From Novipirellula aureliae (GTDB lineage: Bacteria; Planctomycetota; Planctomycetia; Pirellulales; Pirellulaceae), in NCBI RefSeq assembly GCF_007860185.1, contig NZ_SJPY01000007.1, positions 310,001 to 374,000 on the forward strand: a stretch of DNA of 64,000 bases. The letters are read 5' to 3'. The first letter of the stretch is position 1; every line of letters starts with the position of its first letter. This document shows, piece by piece, positions 45,369 through 53,578 of the stretch. The notes below the pieces were generated by a model. The model ran no database searches and had not been told where the DNA came from. It saw only the letters and a list, made by a program, of their open reading frames with translations. The translations under genes were made by a program, and so were the position numbers.

Positions 45369-46725
45369 TTAGGGACAGAGCATGATTTTGGTGGATTTGC
45401 CTTTTCCCTAACCGAGGTATAGGATTCCTGGTGATTCTGCTGATGCTTTTCTCTCGGGAGGTGTGTGATGGTTCGGTTGGCACGTAGCGAAGTGTTTGAT
45501 CCGCATGAGGTCGTTATCGCCCATCTCTACAATCGGACCTGCCGACGCTGTTTCCTGATGGGAAATGACCAAGTGTCCGGCAAAAACTTCGACCACCGGA
45601 AAATCTGGATCGAAAAGTATCTGCAACAGTTTGCAGAATTTTTCTCTTTAGATTTGCTAGCTTTTTCAATACTAGACAACCACATCCACTTGATCCTAAG
45701 ATCGCGGCCCGATCTGGTGGCGACCTGGAGCGATAGGGAGGTGGCTCGGCGCTGGTTGATGCTCTGTCCACACCGCCGCAAATCCGACGGGTCGCCTTTG
45801 CCGCCAAGCGAGCCAGAACTCAAATCGATCGCTGGTTGTCCAATCAAATGCCAAGAAATCCGCGAGCGGCTGAGCAGTTTCAGTTGGTGGATGCGGTTGT
45901 TGTGCCAACGCGTTGCGATGCGAGCGAATCGCGAGGAACAGGAGTCGGGCCGGTTCTTCCAAGATCGCTACCGTGCAACTCGATTGACGGACGAAGCATC
46001 CCTGCTGGCCTGTGCCGCCTACGTGGATTTGAACCTGATTCGTGCCGCGATGGCGGAAACGCTGGAGCAGAGCGAGCATACGTCGGTGCAAAAACGAATC
46101 AAGGCGATGAAAAGTGAGTCACCAAGCGAAAACAAGCCGGATGCTTTCTTGGCACCTTTGTCGATCGATGAGCAGCTCGATCCCGTAGGTCCCTGTGCTA
46201 GCGACAGCGGCAAGCGATGTAGTGATAAAGGCTTCTTACCAATTACAGTCGTGGATTACTTGAAGCTACTCGATTGGACAGCCCGGCAAGTGGCGCCGGG
46301 CAAACGCGGTGTGACGCCTTCGGCTGCACCACCGATTTTGGTTCGGTTGGGACTCGAGCAAGCGACTTGGTGCGAACTGGTGAAGGACTTTGGGAAATTG
46401 TTCTGTAGCATTGCAGGACGCCCCGAAAGTGTCGATTCGATGCGTTGTCACCGCACGCACCGCCGCTACCATCTCCGCCGCCGTGCTCGCGAGCTATTGA
46501 CGCTCCCGGACTGAGTGCCCCTTCTTCGATTTCCCTCCTTTTCGTGACGCTCTTTGAGCTGCCCCAGGATGAAGGTACGCACCCAATACGGCCATTTCGA
46601 GGTAAAAAGCCTATCTCCCTGGTTCTGCACGCTCTTTGACGATCCGGTGCAATAGCAAAGCAAAAATCACGACGGCGTCTGCCCGGGGTGTGGCTGTATC
46701 ACCTGACATGATGCTCTGTCCCTAA
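45369..46725 (+). mobile_element. REP-associated transposase element, copy 1
   Basis: Bounded by TTAGGGACAGAGCATGAT (45369-45386) and the inverted ATGATGCTCTGTCCCTAA (46708-46725), matching in 17 of 18 positions. Inside is one transposase gene. Sequence from 45363 is repeated at an exact offset of 1441 bases in copy 2, including the promoter region and the 3' flank. Confidence 0.85.
45468..46514 (+). CDS. REP-associated tyrosine transposase (HUH/Y1 type), copy 1
   Basis: 348 residues. The HUH motif is NHIHLIL (His-hydrophobic-His), and the nearby ALVATWSDREVARRWL-type segment is typical of planctomycete members. The candidate catalytic Tyr lies in CAAYVDLNLIRAAMAE, followed by SVQKRI. A GGAGG at 45457-45461 precedes ATG 45468 by six bases. 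It is predicted to nick and join single-stranded DNA at the flanking repeats. It differs from copy 2 at about nine residues. Confidence 0.88.
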   Translation: MVRLARSEVFDPHEVVIAHLYNRTCRRCFLMGNDQVSGKNFDHRKIWIEKYLQQFAEFFSLDLLAFSILDNHIHLILRSRPDLVATWSDREVARRWLMLCPHRRKSDGSPLPPSEPELKSIAGCPIKCQEIRERLSSFSWWMRLLCQRVAMRANREEQESGRFFQDRYRATRLTDEASLLACAAYVDLNLIRAAMAETLEQSEHTSVQKRIKAMKSESPSENKPDAFLAPLSIDEQLDPVGPCASDSGKRCSDKGFLPITVVDYLKLLDWTARQVAPGKRGVTPSAAPPILVRLGLEQATWCELVKDFGKLFCSIAGRPESVDSMRCHRTHRRYHLRRRARELLTLPD

Positions 46726-46809
46726 GATTCTCCCGAGGAAAAAGCCTATCTCACTGGCTTGCACACACGCTATTTGACGATCCGGTGCAATAGCAAAGCA
46801 AGACATCAG

Positions 46810-48169
46810 TTAGGGACAGAGCATGATTTTGGTGGATTTGCCTTTTCCCTAACCGAGGTATAGGATTCCTGGTGATTCTGCTGATGCTTTTCTCTCGGGA
46901 GGTGTGTGATGGTTCGGTTGGCACGTAGCAAAGTGTTTGATCCGCATGAGGTCGTTATCGCCCATCTGTACAATCGGACCTGCCGACGCTGTTTCCTGAT
47001 GGGAAATGACCAAGTGTCCGGCAAAAACTTCGACCACCGGAAAATCTGGATCGAAAAGTATCTGCAACAGTTTGCAGAATTTTTCTCTTTAGATTTGCTA
47101 GCATTTGCAATACTAGACAACCACATCCACTTGATCCTAAGATCGCGGCCCGATCTGGTGGCGACCTGGAGCGATAGGGAGGTGGCTCGGCGCTGGTTGA
47201 TGCTCTGTCCACACCGCCGCAAATCCGACGGGTCGCCTTTGCCGCCAAGCGAGCCAGAACTCAAATCGATCGCTGGTTGTCCAATCAAATGCCAAGAAAT
47301 CCGCGAGCGGCTGAGCAGTTTCAGTTGGTGGATGCGGCTGTTGTGTCAACGCGTTGCGATGCGAGCGAATCGCGAGGAACAGGAGTCGGGCCGGTTCTTC
47401 CAAGATCGCTACCGTGCAACTCGATTGACGGACGAAGCATCCCTGATGGCCTGTGCCGCTTACGTGGATTTGAACCTGATTCGTGCCGCGATGGCGGAAA
47501 CGCTGGAGCAGAGCGATCATACGTCGGTGCAAAAACGAATCGAGGCGATGAAAAGTGAGTCACCAAGCGAAGACAAGCCGGATGCTTTCTTGGCACCTCT
47601 GTCGATCGATGAGCAGCTTGATCCCGTAGGTCCCTGTGCTAGCGATAGCGGCAATCGTTGTAGTGATAAAGGCTTCTTACCGATTTCGCTCGTGGATTAC
47701 TTGAAGCTACTCGATTGGACAGCTCGGCAAGTGGCGCCGGGCAAACGCGGAGTGACGCCTTCGGCTGCACCACCGATTTTGGTTCGGTTGGGACTCGAGC
47801 AAGCGACTTGGTGCGAACTGGTGAAGGACTTTGGGAAATTGTTCTGCAGCATTGCTGGACGCCCCGAGAGTGTCGATTCGATGCGTTGTCACCGCACGCA
47901 CCGCCGCTACCATCTCCGCCGCCGTGCTCGCGAGCTATTGACGCTCCCGGACTGAGTGCCCCTTCTTCGATTTCCCTCCTTTTCGTGACGCTCTTTGAGC
48001 TGCCCCAGGATGAAGGTACGCACCCAATACGGCCATTTCGAGGTAAAAAGCCTATCTCCCTGGTTCGCATGCACGCTCTTTGACGATCCGGTGAAATAGC
48101 AAAGCAAAAATCACGACGGCGTCTGCCCGGGGTGTGGCTGTATCACCTGACATGATGCTCTGTCCCTAA
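46810..48169 (+). mobile_element. REP-associated transposase element, copy 2
   Basis: Left end TTAGGGACAGAGCATGAT at 46810-46827 and right end at 48152-48169. Internal sequence is almost identical to copy 1. A 39-base piece around CGATCCGGTGCAATAGCAAA separates the two copies (46765-46803), so the second copy has inserted next to or been duplicated from the first. Confidence 0.85.
46909..47955 (+). CDS. REP-associated tyrosine transposase (HUH/Y1 type), copy 2
   Basis: 348 residues, same architecture and start context as copy 1. Differences include Glu-to-Lys near residue 8 and Ser-to-Ala before ILDNHIHLIL. Both HUH and Tyr regions are intact, so both copies may be active. Confidence 0.88.
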   Translation: MVRLARSKVFDPHEVVIAHLYNRTCRRCFLMGNDQVSGKNFDHRKIWIEKYLQQFAEFFSLDLLAFAILDNHIHLILRSRPDLVATWSDREVARRWLMLCPHRRKSDGSPLPPSEPELKSIAGCPIKCQEIRERLSSFSWWMRLLCQRVAMRANREEQESGRFFQDRYRATRLTDEASLMACAAYVDLNLIRAAMAETLEQSDHTSVQKRIEAMKSESPSEDKPDAFLAPLSIDEQLDPVGPCASDSGNRCSDKGFLPISLVDYLKLLDWTARQVAPGKRGVTPSAAPPILVRLGLEQATWCELVKDFGKLFCSIAGRPESVDSMRCHRTHRRYHLRRRARELLTLPD

Positions 48170-48374
48170 GATTCTTCTGGCTGTATCACCTGACATGATG
48201 CTCTGTCCCTAAGATTCTTCCACACGCTATTTGACGATCCGGTGCAATAGCAAAGCAAAAATCCCGACAGCGTCCGTCCGGGGTGTGGCTGTATCACCTG
48301 ACATGATGCTCTGTCCCTAAGATTCTTCTGCCCGGGGTGTGGCTGTATCACCTGACATGATGCTCTGTCCCTAA
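48135..48374 (+). repeat. cluster of solitary right-end repeats
   Basis: A unit of about 40 bases, GGCTGTATCACCTGAC followed by ATGATGCTCTGTCCCTAA, recurs with the right end at 48152-48169 (end of element 2), 48195-48212, 48303-48320 and 48357-48374. The third is preceded by the longer element tail (CGATCCGGTGCAATAGCAAA). They look like non-autonomous derivatives moved by the adjacent transposase. Confidence 0.85.
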
Positions 48375-48447
48375 GATTCTCCCTCCGACGATAGCGATTA
48401 GCCAAATGACTTAAAGAGGCCTTAGGCGACCCGTGAGTCCATCTGAA

Positions 48448-49236
48448 TCAAGGATGCTTGCCGTCGAATTGGTGGCACGCTCCGCAGTTCATTTTTACCA
48501 TGGTGTTGCCCATCTCTTCTTGGCCGTGGCAATCGATACATGATTGAACCTGTGGTGTTAGCTCGCCCAATATCTGGACTCCATCAAGGTCGCGATTGAG
48601 CAATTCGACAACTTTACTTGCTCCATCGGCAGCCAGCCGTCGACAACGTTCCTTCTTTTCCATGCTGAACGCTTCGTAACCGCTGGCGTCGCACCATCGG
48701 TTTGTTGAAAGATGACATAAGATTGAACCCGAGACGCTCGGCTCTGCGTCGTCCGCCCATTCTGGGTTCACTGGTTTGTATTGCGGCAGCGGTGTTGTCT
48801 CGTACCAGACCACCAGTTCGGCAATCATGGCTTCTCGCTGCTCCTTTGGCTTCTCATGGTGAAACATTCCGATCAACGCCGATCCGCCATTGACTACGCC
48901 GCATAGTGAACCATAGCCTCCCACGCCGCCGTCGCCGTAGCGCATCATTTCGATCGGAAAGGATCGAAACGGTTCACCAACCTTGTCCGCCAATGCCCCA
49001 AGGACTCCTCCGACAAGGCCGTACATACACCCACCTTCGGAATACAAGCGATAAGTACGGTCGGCTACTTCAGTAGGATCAAGCTTTACATAGTTCCAAA
49101 CCGGAGCGGAGTGTGATTGTGCATTCGCGACCCCGAGGCCACTTTCACTGCACCCCGCGAACATAGCGGCACTGCCGATCATTCCAAGTGACGTGAACGC
49201 TTTGCGTCGATTGATCTGAGTCATGATTGATTTCAT
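48448..49236 (-). CDS. Tat-exported diheme c-type cytochrome, split-Soret/C_GCAxxG-like
   Basis: 262 residues. A twin-arginine signal is present (NRRKAFTSLGM, Arg 10-11), with a possible lipid-attachment Cys at 29 (MFAGCS). The Cys-rich first part (EGGCMYGLVGGVLGAL, YGSLCGVVNGG) is like the C_GCAxxG_C_C redox family and split-Soret cytochromes. Two heme sites lie at the end: CIDCH (233-237) and CGACH (251-255). It probably handles electrons outside the cytoplasm. Its ATG follows the arsG-like stop directly. A role in arsenical reduction or oxidation is inferred from position only. Confidence 0.8.
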   Translation of the reverse strand: MKSIMTQINRRKAFTSLGMIGSAAMFAGCSESGLGVANAQSHSAPVWNYVKLDPTEVADRTYRLYSEGGCMYGLVGGVLGALADKVGEPFRSFPIEMMRYGDGGVGGYGSLCGVVNGGSALIGMFHHEKPKEQREAMIAELVVWYETTPLPQYKPVNPEWADDAEPSVSGSILCHLSTNRWCDASGYEAFSMEKKERCRRLAADGASKVVELLNRDLDGVQILGELTPQVQSCIDCHGQEEMGNTMVKMNCGACHQFDGKHP

Positions 49237-50007
49237 CTAAGTCATAGTGAAGGAAATATCGAAAACGTAGGCCAAGGAGAAATACACGCCGAGCAAGATA
49301 AACACCCACCCGGTCGTCATTCTCGCCCACCACTCGACTTTGGTGAGTACCTTGAAAGTCTGGCCAACCGATTTGGCGCTGTAGGCCAAAAGAAACGCGA
49401 CGACCAAGACTGGCAGCGCAGTGCCAATGCCATACACCAACGGAAGCACAAACGCACCGCCGGGAACCGATGCGGATGGTAGTGCAATGCCGATTCTGGT
49501 TAGTACGCTTGTGATTGCGCCTGAGTCCGCCCCCAAGGTCAATGCCAACAGACCAAAGAACCAAGTGGCTGAGGTTGGACAAAAGGAGATAGCAAACAAG
49601 ATGCCCAAAAGCAGTGCTCCCCATACCCCCATTGAATCGACTCGCTTTTGCAGCTTCTCGTTCATCATGCCGCCACCAAAGGCTACTGAGACGAGGCCGG
49701 CCAGAAACATCCCGAGGATCAGAAAAATCGGTCCTAAAGCGAGGTGCATGTACTTCTGCAAGAAAAGTGATACCGATGGAATCGAGAGACTGGTCAACGT
49801 CAACAGCCCAGCGAGTGCGATGTAGAGAACACAACGTCCGAGCGTGTAAAGCAACCCCGCGTGAATGACCAAGCGACCGTTTTCGACCTTACTTCCGATG
49901 TACGAAATCGCAGCGATATTCGTCGCGAGTGGACAGGGGCTGATCGAAGTCAGAACGCCTAAATACAACGCGGCGATTAAGTAAAGAAGGTAAGTGAGCA
50001 TTGCCAA
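49237..50007 (-). CDS. arsG: ArsG-like/CcdA-like permease
   Basis: 256 residues with six or more helices. The first segment TSISPCPLATNIAAISYIG (Cys25) and the fourth-helix AISFCPTSATW (Cys143) match the pair of membrane cysteines in CcdA/DsbD-like transporters and the ArsG arsenical efflux family. It may export trivalent organoarsenicals or relay electrons across the membrane. It is co-transcribed with the ArsF-like genes and the cytochrome. ArsG is favoured by the linked ArsF, but a CcdA function is not excluded. Confidence 0.82.
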   Translation of the reverse strand: MAMLTYLLYLIAALYLGVLTSISPCPLATNIAAISYIGSKVENGRLVIHAGLLYTLGRCVLYIALAGLLTLTSLSIPSVSLFLQKYMHLALGPIFLILGMFLAGLVSVAFGGGMMNEKLQKRVDSMGVWGALLLGILFAISFCPTSATWFFGLLALTLGADSGAITSVLTRIGIALPSASVPGGAFVLPLVYGIGTALPVLVVAFLLAYSAKSVGQTFKVLTKVEWWARMTTGWVFILLGVYFSLAYVFDISFTMT

Positions 50008-50042
50008 TCCTTTGTGTGGCGTACTGTTAATTCACGTAATTC

Positions 50043-50137
50043 GTTTAACGCCAAGCCGATAGGCGACCGCGTTTTCCTAGACTCGCCGACGCCTACGGCT
50101 TGTCGTTAAAGCCCACGCCTACGGCTTGTCGTTAAAC
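50043..50137. repeat. palindromic repeat, member of the 60411-60484 family
   Basis: GTTTAACGCCAAGCCGATAG (50043-50062) and the complementary ACGCCTACGGCTTGTCGTTA (50115-50134) are arms of an imperfect palindrome; a third half-unit, GACGCCTACGGCTTGTCGTT, lies at 50089-50106. It is in the spacer between arsG-like and arsF-like genes. Confidence 0.65.
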
Positions 50138-50151
50138 AAGAATAGCTCCGG

Positions 50152-50562
50152 TTACTGCGTAAAACCTGTGACGTTCTCTTGAACGTATTTGATGAACTTG
50201 GGTTTCTCGCGAACCTTGGTCCAGATGTCTTTCAAGTCCGTGTATTTGGCGACTTTGTTGTCTTCGATTTTCGCGATGATCAAAGCGGGACCGGTGACCT
50301 TGTAAGCTTTTGCTAAGGCAACGTTTTCCTTCTTCTGAAAATCGATATAACGGAATTCAACGGTGCCATCTTTCAGCTTCTCGGCAAATCCTGTTTTGAT
50401 GGCTTCTTCGGAGTAGGCTCCCATCATCTTGCATGTCGGGCAACGCTCGGTGCGATGAAAATACATTGCCACCACTCGATCCGCAGGCGGTTCAGCGGCA
50501 ATCGCAGTGGAGCCAAGTAAGCTGGAAAACGCAACAATTGTCATTAGCGTAAATCGGTACAT
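50152..50562 (-). CDS. ArsF-like thioredoxin-fold protein
   Basis: 136 residues with a signal peptide (to residue 22). The motif MYFHRTERCPTCKMMGAYSEEA has CxxC at 41 and 44, matching the ArsF subunit family of nitroaryl-arsenical reductases; the middle DFQKKENVALAKAYKVTGPALII is also like that family. It is predicted to be periplasmic. A partner role in reducing pentavalent or nitro-arsenicals is inferred. The two ArsF-like genes in tandem are unusual. Confidence 0.75.
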   Translation of the reverse strand: MYRFTLMTIVAFSSLLGSTAIAAEPPADRVVAMYFHRTERCPTCKMMGAYSEEAIKTGFAEKLKDGTVEFRYIDFQKKENVALAKAYKVTGPALIIAKIEDNKVAKYTDLKDIWTKVREKPKFIKYVQENVTGFTQ

Positions 50563-50607
50563 AACATTTCTCCTGTTGAGGTCTGGAAAATAAAATCAAC
50601 CCCGTGC

Positions 50608-51252
50608 TTACGGAGTCGGTAAAGGAATTCCATCGCTGTCGGGCAATGGAATCGAATCATTGCCATTTGACTCATTGTTTTCAGAGTCCGTAGTTTCTAA
50701 ATCGCTGCCTTGCGACTCACGAAGCATCTTGTTCACTTCGCCTCGTATCATTTCGGCAAAGGCTGGTTTGTCACTAACCAGTCCCCAAACTTGGTCCAGC
50801 CGATTCCAATCGACCATGGTTCCATCTTCAAACCGAGTGAGCACGACAACGGGCATGACGATTTCAAATTGGCTTGTCAGCTCTGAGTTTCTGTCTTGCT
50901 CGTAATTGAGCGTCTTCCAAGAGAGTTTTCCACTGTCGAGTTCTTCCGCGAAATCTGCTCGAATTGTCTCTTCCGTCTGTGCTTCGATCGCTCGGCACGT
51001 TGCGCAGCGTGTGTTGCTGTAGAAGTAATTGACGACAACGCCATCGCTGACGGCAATATCCTCGGCATCGCCGACCGTCATGCTCGCCAATCCACCTGAG
51101 GCCCGTATCGCCTCCAGTTCGTCGGCAATCCGAGTCAACTGAGGCTCCAAGCGACTTGCCGCCTGTGAGTCGAGAGCGCGGGCGATCAAAACCACGACTG
51201 TCGCTGCAAAGAACGAAATCAGACAGATACTTAGTGCTTTCTGTAAATCCAT
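50608..51252 (-). CDS. ArsF-like thioredoxin-fold protein, membrane-anchored
   Basis: 214 residues with an N-terminal anchor (ALSICLISFFAATVVVLIA). CxxC is at 83 and 86 (FYSNTRCATCRAIEAQTEE). The ArsF-like body runs to about 175 (NYEQDRNSELTSQFEIVMPVVVL), then a Ser/Asp-rich tail ends in PLPDSDGIPLPTP. It probably faces the periplasm and works with the smaller ArsF-like protein and the ArsG-like permease in the same operon. Confidence 0.75.
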   Translation of the reverse strand: MDLQKALSICLISFFAATVVVLIARALDSQAASRLEPQLTRIADELEAIRASGGLASMTVGDAEDIAVSDGVVVNYFYSNTRCATCRAIEAQTEETIRADFAEELDSGKLSWKTLNYEQDRNSELTSQFEIVMPVVVLTRFEDGTMVDWNRLDQVWGLVSDKPAFAEMIRGEVNKMLRESQGSDLETTDSENNESNGNDSIPLPDSDGIPLPTP

Positions 51253-51282
51253 CAGCTTGTTTCCATGTTTAGGGGGACGGCA

Positions 51283-51672
51283 CTAGGCGATGAGGCAAGC
51301 TCGGCCCTGTTGCACCACTTTGTCGACGTTTTCCTGATTAGGTGGCGTCTTACCTTTTTCCATCTGCATATCCGATAGCCGAATATGCTGGACGTCGGTA
51401 AATCCGGCTTGCTCAAGTGAATTGCGAGCACAATCGAGCGGGCAGCCGTCAATCGCCAAGATTGATGAAGCGGCTCGCGTGGTTTCGACAATACCGCTAA
51501 CTCGGCCACCGATTCCCGCTAAGCAAAACATCTTGCCGACGCCCTCGGCACTCAGTTTTCTTGCTGCGAGATCGGATACGTGTCCAACGTCGGCAGCACC
51601 CGAGCAAGCAAAGATCAACTTGGGAGCTTCACTGCACGCACAACTGTTTTTTTGGTTTTCTGTGTTATCCAT
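51283..51672 (-). CDS. DGC-domain putative zinc-binding protein (ArsE-like position)
   Basis: 129 residues with cysteines at 11, 13, 23, 50, 77 and 81: FACSGAADVG, MFCLAGIGG and AIDGCPLDCARNSLEQ, the last being the DGC motif. The family is annotated as putative zinc-binding and often lies near thioredoxins and arsenical genes. Start ATG 51672 has AGAAGG eight bases upstream. Together with the ArsF- and ArsG-like genes it fits an ArsEFG-type cluster; calling it ArsE is an inference. Confidence 0.75.
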   Translation of the reverse strand: MDNTENQKNSCACSEAPKLIFACSGAADVGHVSDLAARKLSAEGVGKMFCLAGIGGRVSGIVETTRAASSILAIDGCPLDCARNSLEQAGFTDVQHIRLSDMQMEKGKTPPNQENVDKVVQQGRACLIA

Positions 51673-51714
51673 GCTCTCTACCTTCTGCAAATTTCAAATA
51701 GGCTCATCGCAAAA

Positions 51715-51870
51715 TCATTTCAAACGCAGCGTGACTTCGGCGACCCTCTTGCCGAGATTCTTGGCCGTTTGGATGCCAAACTCATCGGTGCTGATATCGT
51801 CACCTCCATCGTTCCACAACCGAGCGCCGGCTGCACCAAGAAAACGACGGCGAGAAATATCGGATTGCAT
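51715..51870 (-). pseudogene. Tat-signal/flavodoxin-tail remnant
   Basis: A 51-codon frame starting MQSDISRRRFLGAAGARLWN. The first 16 residues are a twin-arginine signal and the rest (STDEFGIQTAKNLGKRVAEV) resembles the C terminus of flavodoxin-like FMN reductases. The middle domain is missing. The simplest reading is an internally deleted Tat-exported flavodoxin gene. It lies in the ars operon between the DGC and thioredoxin genes. Confidence 0.5.
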
Positions 51871-51905
51871 CGTCAATACTCCGGTCATTCGACGTTAGAG
51901 AGTAC

Positions 51906-52139
51906 TTAAATCAACAGCTTCGCGATTTCATCCGCCGATGGTATCTTCCCGACGACTTTCACTTCACCATCGATCGCCAGGGCCGGCGTCATCATCACAC
52001 CAAAGCTCGTGATCTTGACGATGTCCGTTATCTTCTCAATCTTGGCTTCCACGCCCGATTGCTGAACCGCCTGCTCAGCGTTCGCCTTCAGGTTTTCACA
52101 CTTGGTACAACCTGTTCCTAAAATTTGAATCAACTTCAT
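51906..52139 (-). CDS. small thioredoxin (glutaredoxin-like, MTH895 type)
   Basis: 77 residues: GTGCTKCENLKANAEQA with CxxC at 11 and 14, and MMTPALAIDGEVKVVGKIPS. This family often pairs with ArsP-type permeases. It is cytoplasmic with no signal. GGAAGG precedes the ATG 52139, which is 20 bases after the permease stop. It could supply reducing equivalents or carry the trivalent metalloid to the permease. Confidence 0.88.
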   Translation of the reverse strand: MKLIQILGTGCTKCENLKANAEQAVQQSGVEAKIEKITDIVKITSFGVMMTPALAIDGEVKVVGKIPSADEIAKLLI

Positions 52140-52158
52140 CAGATACCTTCCTTTTTTG

Positions 52159-53484
52159 TTAAACGAAAAACCAACCAAAGATCATCCCCACCATCGTACT
52201 CATCACAACCGTCAGAGCTACGAAGGTAAGCGTCTTCTTAAATCCTATGACGCTGTAGATCACCGCGATACTGGGCAGCGAAAGTGCAGGCCCGGCAAGC
52301 AGCAGCGATAACGCTGGCCCCCGTCCCATTCCCAAACCAAGCAGTGCCTCAAGAATCGGAATCTCCGTCAGCGTTGCGAAATACCACATGCCGCCAATCA
52401 TCGAAGCAATCAAATTGGATTTGAAACTATCGCCGCCAACCCAGCTCGCCACGATCTCTTCGGGAATCAATGCCCCCACAAAACCCGTCACCAAAACACC
52501 ACCGAATAGTAACGGTATAATCGACTTAGAAAAACTCCAAGTTTCCGACATCCAGTCGGCCAGCTCTTGGCGGTCGAACCATCCCCACGACATTGCCAGG
52601 ACCGCCAAGAACAACACGCCCGCAAAGTACCAGCGATGGTGATAGACCCACGCGACCCATTTGTAATTGTCAGGCGTCAAATCTCTTTCGGACGCAATGT
52701 CCTTCACGTCGAGCATCATCTTTGCACCCTTAGGTAAATCACCTAATGGCTCTTGAAGCTGAACCCGGTAAATCTGCGCCGTGCGGATCAGCACCGAGGC
52801 GTTCATCGTTGTTCCGTCCGTCTTGACGATTTCAGTTTGACTCGGGTTTGCCCAATCGCTAAATACGAGAAAAAAGATCATGCAGACAAAGAACAAAGCG
52901 GTCTGCCATAACTTGCGTTTCGCAGGTGGAGGCTCAGGCAATTGCATCACTGCTGCGGTCCGTTCTTCTTCATCACTACGAAAGATGACCGACATGATCA
53001 GACCAATGATCACCGCGAACACGATCGAGCCGATAATGCGGGCGATCCCCAGGTCAAATCCAAGCACTCGGGCCGTGAGAAAAATCGCCATCACGTTGAT
53101 CGCGGGTCCAGCATAAAGAAAAGCGGACGCAGGCCCCAATCCCGCTCCAACACGATAGATGCCTGCGAACATCGGCAGCACGCTGCACGAGCAAACGGCC
53201 AACACCGTCCCCGATACTGAAGCCACTCCATACGCTTCGGCCTTGTTCGCTTTCGGACCCAAGTGTCGCAGCACCGCTTCCTTGGAAAAGAATACCGAGA
53301 TTGCACCGGCAATGAACATGGCGGGAACGACGCAGGCAAGTGTGTGGTAACGCACATACCACTGCAACATATAGAACGCTTCGTGGATCGCGTTTTGAAT
53401 CTCAGGGCTGGTGAAATTCACGTAGTAGGCGAACAGAAAGACGCCTACGAGCGATCCCAAAATTAACAATTGTTTCGCATTCAT
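52159..53484 (-). CDS. ArsP-like permease (DUF318 family)
   Basis: 441 residues with about ten helices. The family Cys motif CSCSVLPMFAGIYRVGAGLG lies at about 98-117, followed by AFLYAGPAINVMAI; a central non-membrane insert of about 90 residues sits around 175-275. The family includes organoarsenical efflux (ArsP) and other metal permeases. Here it leads a minus-strand operon with thioredoxin, DGC, ArsF-, ArsG-like and cytochrome genes, and a TTGGC-N6-GCCAA site lies 44 bases upstream of its ATG. Substrate as trivalent methyl- or aryl-arsenical is inferred. Confidence 0.85.
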   Translation of the reverse strand: MNAKQLLILGSLVGVFLFAYYVNFTSPEIQNAIHEAFYMLQWYVRYHTLACVVPAMFIAGAISVFFSKEAVLRHLGPKANKAEAYGVASVSGTVLAVCSCSVLPMFAGIYRVGAGLGPASAFLYAGPAINVMAIFLTARVLGFDLGIARIIGSIVFAVIIGLIMSVIFRSDEEERTAAVMQLPEPPPAKRKLWQTALFFVCMIFFLVFSDWANPSQTEIVKTDGTTMNASVLIRTAQIYRVQLQEPLGDLPKGAKMMLDVKDIASERDLTPDNYKWVAWVYHHRWYFAGVLFLAVLAMSWGWFDRQELADWMSETWSFSKSIIPLLFGGVLVTGFVGALIPEEIVASWVGGDSFKSNLIASMIGGMWYFATLTEIPILEALLGLGMGRGPALSLLLAGPALSLPSIAVIYSVIGFKKTLTFVALTVVMSTMVGMIFGWFFV

Positions 53485-53527
53485 CCGCTGAATCCTCGAT
53501 CTTAGTTAAACTTTGCTAAGTGGTTAC

Positions 53528-53543
53528 TTGGCGTAATCGCCAA
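53528..53543. promoter_or_regulatory. candidate ArsR operator 1 (permease operon)
   Basis: TTGGC-GTAATC-GCCAA, upstream of the ArsP-like permease start. It has the same half-sites and N6 spacing as 53928-53947 and 57258-57285. Confidence 0.6.
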
Positions 53544-53578
53544 ATGTTGTGGTAAAAAATTTTAACCGTCTGCTGATT

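Noticed and set aside
45363-48374. CRISPR array
   Set aside because: The repeats are unequally spaced, flank transposase genes and form inverted ends; there are no uniform spacers or cas genes.
48166-48405. Minus-strand frame with repeated NLRDRASCQVIQP segments
   Set aside because: The peptide repeat is only the translation of the solitary right-end repeats, not a protein.
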